A stretch of DNA of 9,997 nucleotides, taken from assembly GCA_900554925.1 (NCBI GenBank), contig USJG01000083.1, forward strand, positions 1 to 9,997, in the 5' to 3' direction. Below, piece by piece: positions 6,355 to 9,997 of this stretch. The notes beneath the pieces were generated by a model. That model did no database searches, was not told the origin of the DNA, and saw only the letters and a program-made list of their open reading frames with translations. The DNA is from an uncultured Lachnospiraceae bacterium. GTDB lineage: Bacteria > Bacillota > Clostridia > Lachnospirales > Lachnospiraceae. The position numbers and the translations under genes were made by a program. Every line of letters starts with the position of its first letter. The first letter of the stretch is position 1.

Positions 6355-7995
6355 ATGCTGGGAAAAAGAAGCATTAAAATAAGACTGCTATGTCTGTTGA
6401 TGGCAGCTTCACTGCTGACAGGATGTACAGGCAGCCAGGAGGCAGTGCAGGAGGAGAAGGAAGAGTCTCCTGCCTTTACAGAGATTTCCATAGAGGATAA
6501 TTACCGAACTTACTACGAAGTGTTCGTGTATTCCTTTTATGATGGAGATGGAGACGGCATTGGAGATTTTAAGGGGCTGATGGAAAAGCTGGACTATATT
6601 AATGATGGTGATCCCCAAACCACCACTGACCTTGGATGCAATGGCATCTGGCTTATGCCGATCATGTCCTCCCCCTCTTATCACAAATATGATGTGACCG
6701 ATTACTACGAAATTGATCCGGAGTATGGAACCATGGAGGACTTTGAAGCCTTTATGGCAGAATGTGATGAGCGGGGAATCAAGGTCATCCTTGATCTTGT
6801 TATAAATCACAGTTCTTCAGAACATCCATGGTTTAAGGAAGCCTGCGGGTATCTGGCGGAGCTTGGGGACGGTGAGCCGGATTTGGAAGAATGTCCTTAT
6901 GTGGATTTTTACCAGTTCAGCAAAGAACAGAAAACTGGTTACAGCCAGGTGCCGGGAAGCGATATCTGGTATTACGAGTCACAGTTTTATTATGGGATGC
7001 CCGACTTTAACCTGTACAATGAGCAGCTTCGGCAGGAAATTTCAGATATTGTTGATTTCTGGCTCGCTAAGGGGGTAGGAGGTTTCCGGCTGGATGCGGC
7101 TAAGGAATATGTCACCGGCGCTAACGAGGCCAATGTGGAAATCCTTACCTGGTTTACCGATATGGTAAAGGAAAAGCGAAAGGACGCCTATCTGGTAGCA
7201 GAGGTCTGGACAGATATTTCCACCTATGCGCCATATTATGACAGCGGCATTGACAGCCTGTTTAATTTTGCCTTTGCGGACAGTGATGGAGTGATTGCCA
7301 AGGTGGTAAAGGGAAGCAGTCCGGCTTCCTCCTACAGTAAATCCCTTGAAAATATTCAGGAAATGTTTGGCGGCCATAATCAGGATTATATAGATGCGCC
7401 TTTTTATACCAATCACGATATGGGCAGAAGCGCAGGATATTATGCAGGGGATTATTCAGAAGCTCAGACGAAAATGGCAGGGGCGCTGAATCTGCTTATG
7501 ACGGGAAGTGCCTTTGTGTATTATGGAGAGGAGCTGGGAATGAAAGGCTCCGGCAAGGATGAGAATAAACGGGCACCTATGTATTTTGATGATGATAAAG
7601 CTGCGGAGGGTATGTGCAGCGGACCTGCCGACATGGATGCCGTAAAGATGAAATATGGAAGCCTTAAGGAGCAGCAGCAGGATCCCTGCTCTATCTATAA
7701 TTATTATAAGGCGGCTATAAGCATGAGAAATGCTTTCCCGGTTATTTCAAAAGGAACTGTGGAAAACCTGGAGGATTATTCAGACGATACACTGGCGGCA
7801 TTTTCAAAGACTTATGAGCAGGAGCAAATGTATTTCTTCTGTAATATTTCACCGGAGCCGAGAACAGTTCAGATTACAGAGTTATCGGCAAGCGGAGCAG
7901 AAATAGCAGCAGGCTTGTATGTTGATGAAAATACAGCGTCATTAGAAGAAAATACCCTGACAATACCGGGATATGGGATTGCAGTAGTAAGATAA
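6355..7995 (+). CDS. Lipid-anchored GH13 alpha-glucan hydrolase (alpha-amylase/neopullulanase-like)
   Basis: This enzyme hydrolyses alpha-1,4 (possibly also alpha-1,6) glucosidic bonds on the outer face of the membrane. The signal peptide (IKIRLLCLLMAASLLTGC) has its lipobox Cys at 24, followed by an acidic linker. The catalytic barrel begins near residue 50. A DGDGDGIGD loop (63-71) fits a calcium site seen in several GH13 groups. Conserved regions are DLVINH (147-152), GFRLDAAKE with nucleophile Asp247, VAEVW with acid/base Glu283, and TNHD with Asp355. Region V reads MPDFN (215-219), close to the MPDLN signature of the intermediate GH13_36 group between oligo-1,6-glucosidases and neopullulanases. 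The 546-residue length is normal, with a small C-terminal beta domain. It begins 15 nt after malG with only a weak AAGGT ribosome binding site about 12 nt upstream, so it is probably translated less well. The exact substrate is not determinable here. Confidence 0.93.
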   Translation: MLGKRSIKIRLLCLLMAASLLTGCTGSQEAVQEEKEESPAFTEISIEDNYRTYYEVFVYSFYDGDGDGIGDFKGLMEKLDYINDGDPQTTTDLGCNGIWLMPIMSSPSYHKYDVTDYYEIDPEYGTMEDFEAFMAECDERGIKVILDLVINHSSSEHPWFKEACGYLAELGDGEPDLEECPYVDFYQFSKEQKTGYSQVPGSDIWYYESQFYYGMPDFNLYNEQLRQEISDIVDFWLAKGVGGFRLDAAKEYVTGANEANVEILTWFTDMVKEKRKDAYLVAEVWTDISTYAPYYDSGIDSLFNFAFADSDGVIAKVVKGSSPASSYSKSLENIQEMFGGHNQDYIDAPFYTNHDMGRSAGYYAGDYSEAQTKMAGALNLLMTGSAFVYYGEELGMKGSGKDENKRAPMYFDDDKAAEGMCSGPADMDAVKMKYGSLKEQQQDPCSIYNYYKAAISMRNAFPVISKGTVENLEDYSDDTLAAFSKTYEQEQMYFFCNISPEPRTVQITELSASGAEIAAGLYVDENTASLEENTLTIPGYGIAVVR

Positions 7996-8008
7996 ATAGA
8001 AAAAACAA

Positions 8009-8036
8009 AAAACCCTGGGATTTCTCTCAGGGTTTT
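8009..8036 (+). terminator. Intrinsic terminator of the maltodextrin operon
   Basis: AAAACCCTG (8009-8017) pairs perfectly with CAGGGTTTT (8028-8036), and the stem can extend inward by three more pairs, leaving a TTTC loop. It lies 13 nt after the GH13 stop codon, is preceded by an A-rich run and followed by TTTT-C-TGTTTG. This is a good rho-independent terminator. Confidence 0.85.
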
Positions 8037-8342
8037 CTGTTTGTGTAAAAGGGGAATTCTTCCGGAATTGCTAATTAGCTTAAGTTGATTTCCGTGTATC
8101 AACTCTATTGATATTATATTGATTTAATAAGTGAGAATCTATAAGTATATTGCTCGAAAATAACACTATCTTGTCAAAATCAGATTTGTTTCGATGATTT
8201 TCTATCAAAAAATAAACTTTTCGAGGTTTTTTATTCTTACTTTTGAGAGTGTACATTTTTAAAATTTATGGTAAGATAAATATGAGTGTTTATCTTTAAT
8301 TTTATACATAAGAACTGGTTACTTTGAAGGGATACGATTTTT
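8037..8342. other. AT-rich intergenic region with several inverted repeats
   Basis: I see no gene in this 306 bp stretch. It holds AATTC/GAATT (8055-8059/8065-8069), a 10-bp palindrome GCTAATTAGC (8070-8079), AGTTGAT/ATCAACT (8083-8089/8098-8104), the distant pair CTCGAAAA/TTTTCGAG (8153-8160/8218-8225) followed by a run of six T, and AAGATAAA/TTTATCTT (8273-8280/8289-8296). The right part must contain the promoter for the downstream two-gene unit; TTGAGA (8243-8248) with TTATGG (8266-8271) at 17 bp is one weak possibility. Confidence 0.6.
8273..8296. promoter_or_regulatory. Inverted repeat, candidate operator upstream of the unknown gene-tetR pair
   Basis: AAGATAAA and TTTATCTT form a perfect 8-bp inverted repeat around an 8-bp spacer, ending 46 bp before the start of the downstream unit. 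Its 24-bp span and position fit an autoregulatory TetR-family operator, but an AT-rich dyad could also arise by chance. Confidence 0.35.
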
Positions 8343-8804
8343 ATGGAAAATGAAAATATTTACAGACAGGAAATGATAAATAAGTATCGCGAGGCTATGG
8401 GGGATCTGTTTCGTTACATTCCATGGTTAGAGCAGAAGGTGGGGGCGAAGCTGGTTAAAAATTATGCGGGAGATAACCAGCCAGGCAATTCTGTTCCTAT
8501 TCCGGTTTATGACAGTACGCTTCTTGGATTTGTAAAGGATATGCAGAGAACGGGGTTGATGGACCGTAATTATGTATATGTCTATTCCCGCAAGGGTATC
8601 ATCAGCGAACAGGATGAGCTTAGAGTGATCGATGAAGTGGATTTAAAGGAAATAGAAGTGATTTTTGGCATCATGGCCAAATATGTGCTGGGTGGTATGA
8701 CCAAGGGCCTGCTATGGCCAAAGGCAGTAGAAAACGGTGTTTTTCTGCATGCATTGAAGCGTATTAAGGAGCTTCTTGATATTTGGGATGAACCTTTGGC
8801 ATAG
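8343..8804 (+). CDS. Conserved-looking protein of unknown function, 153 residues
   Basis: I cannot assign a function. The ATG at 8343 has AAGGG (8327-8331) 11 nt upstream. There is no signal peptide or membrane segment, so it is probably a cytosolic alpha/beta protein. It opens with a charged helix (MENENIYRQEMINKYREAM), then PIPVYDSTLLGFVKDMQRTG (52-71), YVYVYSR (77-83), a charged segment with DELRVIDEVDLKEIEV (91-106), and KYVLGGMTKGLLWPKAVENG (113-132), ending in an amphipathic helix. The C-terminal pattern of a glycine-containing turn, then ENG and a leucine-rich helix, faintly recalls DUF6508-type proteins; that is from memory and uncertain. Its stop codon overlaps the ribosome binding site of the TetR gene, so the two are very likely cotranscribed and coupled. 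Confidence 0.8.
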   Translation: MENENIYRQEMINKYREAMGDLFRYIPWLEQKVGAKLVKNYAGDNQPGNSVPIPVYDSTLLGFVKDMQRTGLMDRNYVYVYSRKGIISEQDELRVIDEVDLKEIEVIFGIMAKYVLGGMTKGLLWPKAVENGVFLHALKRIKELLDIWDEPLA

Positions 8805-8815
8805 GAGTAACAGAA

Positions 8816-9400
8816 ATGAGTGACAAATCAGCACAAAAGAAAAAATATATTATAGAGACGGCAAGACAGGTTTTTAAAGAAAAGGGATATAAGTTAGTTA
8901 CCATGAAGGATATTGTGGAAGCCTGCAATATCAGCCGCGGCGGCCTTTATCTGTACTTTCAGAGTACAGGGGAAATCTTCGAGGAGGTGCTTAAGCTGGA
9001 ACAGGAGGATACCGATGATGTATTTGCGGAAAGCATTCCCCAAAAGGCAACCCCTTCGGATATTCTGGCGCTGTTTTTAAAAGAGCAGAAGAAAGAGCTG
9101 CTCAGCAAAAAACCTTCTTTGAATAAGGCTGTTTATGAATATTTTTTTACAGGCCAGGCGCCAGCCAAGGATAATTTTCTGAAAAAACAGTTTGACGCGG
9201 CAGTTTATGTAATAGAAAGGCTGATCGAGGCGGGGGTAGAGGAAGGCGAGTTTTACTGTGAAGATCCCAGAGGGGCGGCCAGAAATGTCATGTATGTGCT
9301 TGAGGGGCTTAAGATTGCCTCTCAAACCAGAGGAGTGAACGAGACGACAGTGGATCGGGAGATCATGTATGTGATGCAGGGGCTGATTGCCGAAGAATAA
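8816..9400 (+). CDS. TetR/AcrR-family transcriptional regulator
   Basis: This is a one-component DNA-binding regulator of 194 residues, the usual family length. AGGAG (8803-8807), overlapping the preceding stop, lies 8 nt before the ATG. The N-terminal TetR domain shows IIETARQVFKEKGY (12-25), then the helix-turn-helix TMKDIVEACNISRGGLYLYF (29-48), closely matching the family pattern. The rest is a helical ligand-binding and dimerisation domain with no recognisable effector signature. It is the second gene of a two-gene unit with the unknown 153-residue protein. TetR proteins usually repress their own and adjacent genes, so control of this unit through the inverted repeat at 8273-8296 is a reasonable inference. 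There is no efflux pump or enzyme beside it to suggest a ligand. Confidence 0.95.
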   Translation: MSDKSAQKKKYIIETARQVFKEKGYKLVTMKDIVEACNISRGGLYLYFQSTGEIFEEVLKLEQEDTDDVFAESIPQKATPSDILALFLKEQKKELLSKKPSLNKAVYEYFFTGQAPAKDNFLKKQFDAAVYVIERLIEAGVEEGEFYCEDPRGAARNVMYVLEGLKIASQTRGVNETTVDREIMYVMQGLIAEE

Positions 9401-9407
9401 CTATAAG

Positions 9408-9441
9408 AAAAAGCTTCAAGGGGGAAGACTTGAAGCTTTTT
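9408..9441 (+). terminator. Strong intrinsic terminator after the TetR gene
   Basis: AAAAAGCTTCAAG (9408-9420) and CTTGAAGCTTTTT (9429-9441) form a perfect 13-bp stem with a GGGGAAGA loop, beginning 7 nt after the stop codon. The terminal A and T runs are within the stem, so it could work on both strands. It separates the TetR unit from the downstream gene. Confidence 0.88.
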
Positions 9442-9508
9442 GCAGGTTTACAGAGCCTTTTGGCAGTTTTGTAATGGATAATGTACAGTGGGAAAGGGAG
9501 GGAAAACC

Positions 9509-9997
9509 ATGATAGAAGAGATCTTTTCGGTGGAGCTTCCGGTAGGGGAGAGGCTGGTCATTCAAAAAAACAGAATAACAGGCAGGGAGCCTTTGAGGAA
9601 AAGGCTGGCAATCGTAACCGGTATCCACGGAGATGAGTTTGAAGGCCAGTATATCTGCTACGAGGTCGCAAGCCGGATCAGGAAGCAGCAGGAAAAGCTG
9701 ACAGGAACAGTTGATATTTATCCTGCTTTAAATCCCCTTGGACTGGATGTTGCCCACAGAAAAATCCCCAAGCTGGATATGGATTTGAACAGGATGTTTC
9801 CGGGAAAAGAGAAAGGGACTACCATGGAACGGGTGGCGGCGGCGATCATTAAAGATATTTCAGGGGCGGATATGTGCCTTGACGTGCATGCCAGCGATAT
9901 TTTTGTAAAGGAAATTCCCCAGGTCCGTGTCAGCGAAGAGTTCGCGGACAGACTCCTTCCCTATGCAAAACTTTTAAATGCAGATATGGTCTGGATG
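9509..9997 (+). CDS. Succinylglutamate desuccinylase/aspartoacylase-family zinc hydrolase, C-terminus cut by window edge
   Basis: This is a zinc-dependent amide hydrolase of the AstE/AspA branch related to M14 carboxypeptidases; such enzymes release an acyl group or amino acid from small amide substrates. The ATG at 9509 has GGGAGGG (9496-9502) 6 nt upstream, and 163 codons are present with no stop before the edge. Zinc ligands fit His40 and Glu43 in GIHGDE (38-43) and His127 in LDVHASD (124-130). DLNRMFPG (92-99) supplies the family Asn-Arg pair that binds substrate carboxylate. The catalytic Glu expected further on lies outside the window. The gene starts about 68 bp after a strong terminator and is not part of the maltodextrin cluster; no promoter is clear in that gap. 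The exact substrate is unknown. Confidence 0.88.
   Translation, partial: MIEEIFSVELPVGERLVIQKNRITGREPLRKRLAIVTGIHGDEFEGQYICYEVASRIRKQQEKLTGTVDIYPALNPLGLDVAHRKIPKLDMDLNRMFPGKEKGTTMERVAAAIIKDISGADMCLDVHASDIFVKEIPQVRVSEEFADRLLPYAKLLNADMVWM

Noticed and set aside
7042..7416. Leftward open frame within the GH13 gene
   Set aside because: It overlaps the region encoding the nucleophile and acid/base motifs on the other strand, and it has no recognisable features.
9416..9628. Leftward open frame spanning the TetR terminator and the start of the zinc hydrolase gene
   Set aside because: It crosses a strong stem-loop and the well-supported start of the opposite-strand gene.

Overview
The window reads as chromosomal DNA of a low-to-moderate GC Firmicute, most likely a gut Lachnospiraceae (Clostridium cluster XIVa) type. 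The grounds are strong GGAGG-type ribosome binding sites before most genes, short spacers and overlaps, Gram-positive style lipoproteins with a Leu-x-Gly-Cys lipobox, and the protein families present. This assignment is inference from style; there is no rRNA or other marker gene here.

The first 8 kb is a maltodextrin/starch-oligosaccharide utilisation locus. A LacI-family repressor gene (1-751, minus, cut by the left edge) is divergent from malQ (4-alpha-glucanotransferase, 1034-2524). The approximately 280 bp between them holds face-to-face promoters. After malQ comes a 151 bp gap with two copies of TGGAAACG; the first lies in a near-palindromic LacI/CcpA-type operator. Then follow a maltose-type solute-binding lipoprotein (2676-3998), two membrane permeases malF and malG (4085-6339, overlapping by 1 nt), and a lipid-anchored GH13 alpha-glucan hydrolase (6355-7995). 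A clear intrinsic terminator follows at about 8009-8036. A stem-loop without a good U-tract lies between the binding-protein gene and malF.

The genes fit one model. The surface-anchored GH13 enzyme trims alpha-glucans near the membrane, the lipoprotein captures maltodextrins, MalF/MalG import them, and MalQ rearranges the chains in the cytoplasm. No ATPase gene is present, so an ATPase from elsewhere (MsmX/MalK type) is needed.

The next part (8037-8342) is an AT-rich intergenic region with several inverted repeats. It precedes a two-gene unit: a 153-residue protein of unknown function and a TetR-family regulator, ended by a 13-bp perfect stem terminator. The right edge holds the N-terminal 163 codons of a zinc-dependent succinylglutamate desuccinylase/aspartoacylase-like protein.

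I did not find a clearly new biological system. The best leads are the paired operator boxes before the binding-protein gene, the GH13 lipoprotein with an intermediate region-V signature, and the unknown protein coupled to a TetR regulator with inverted repeats upstream.
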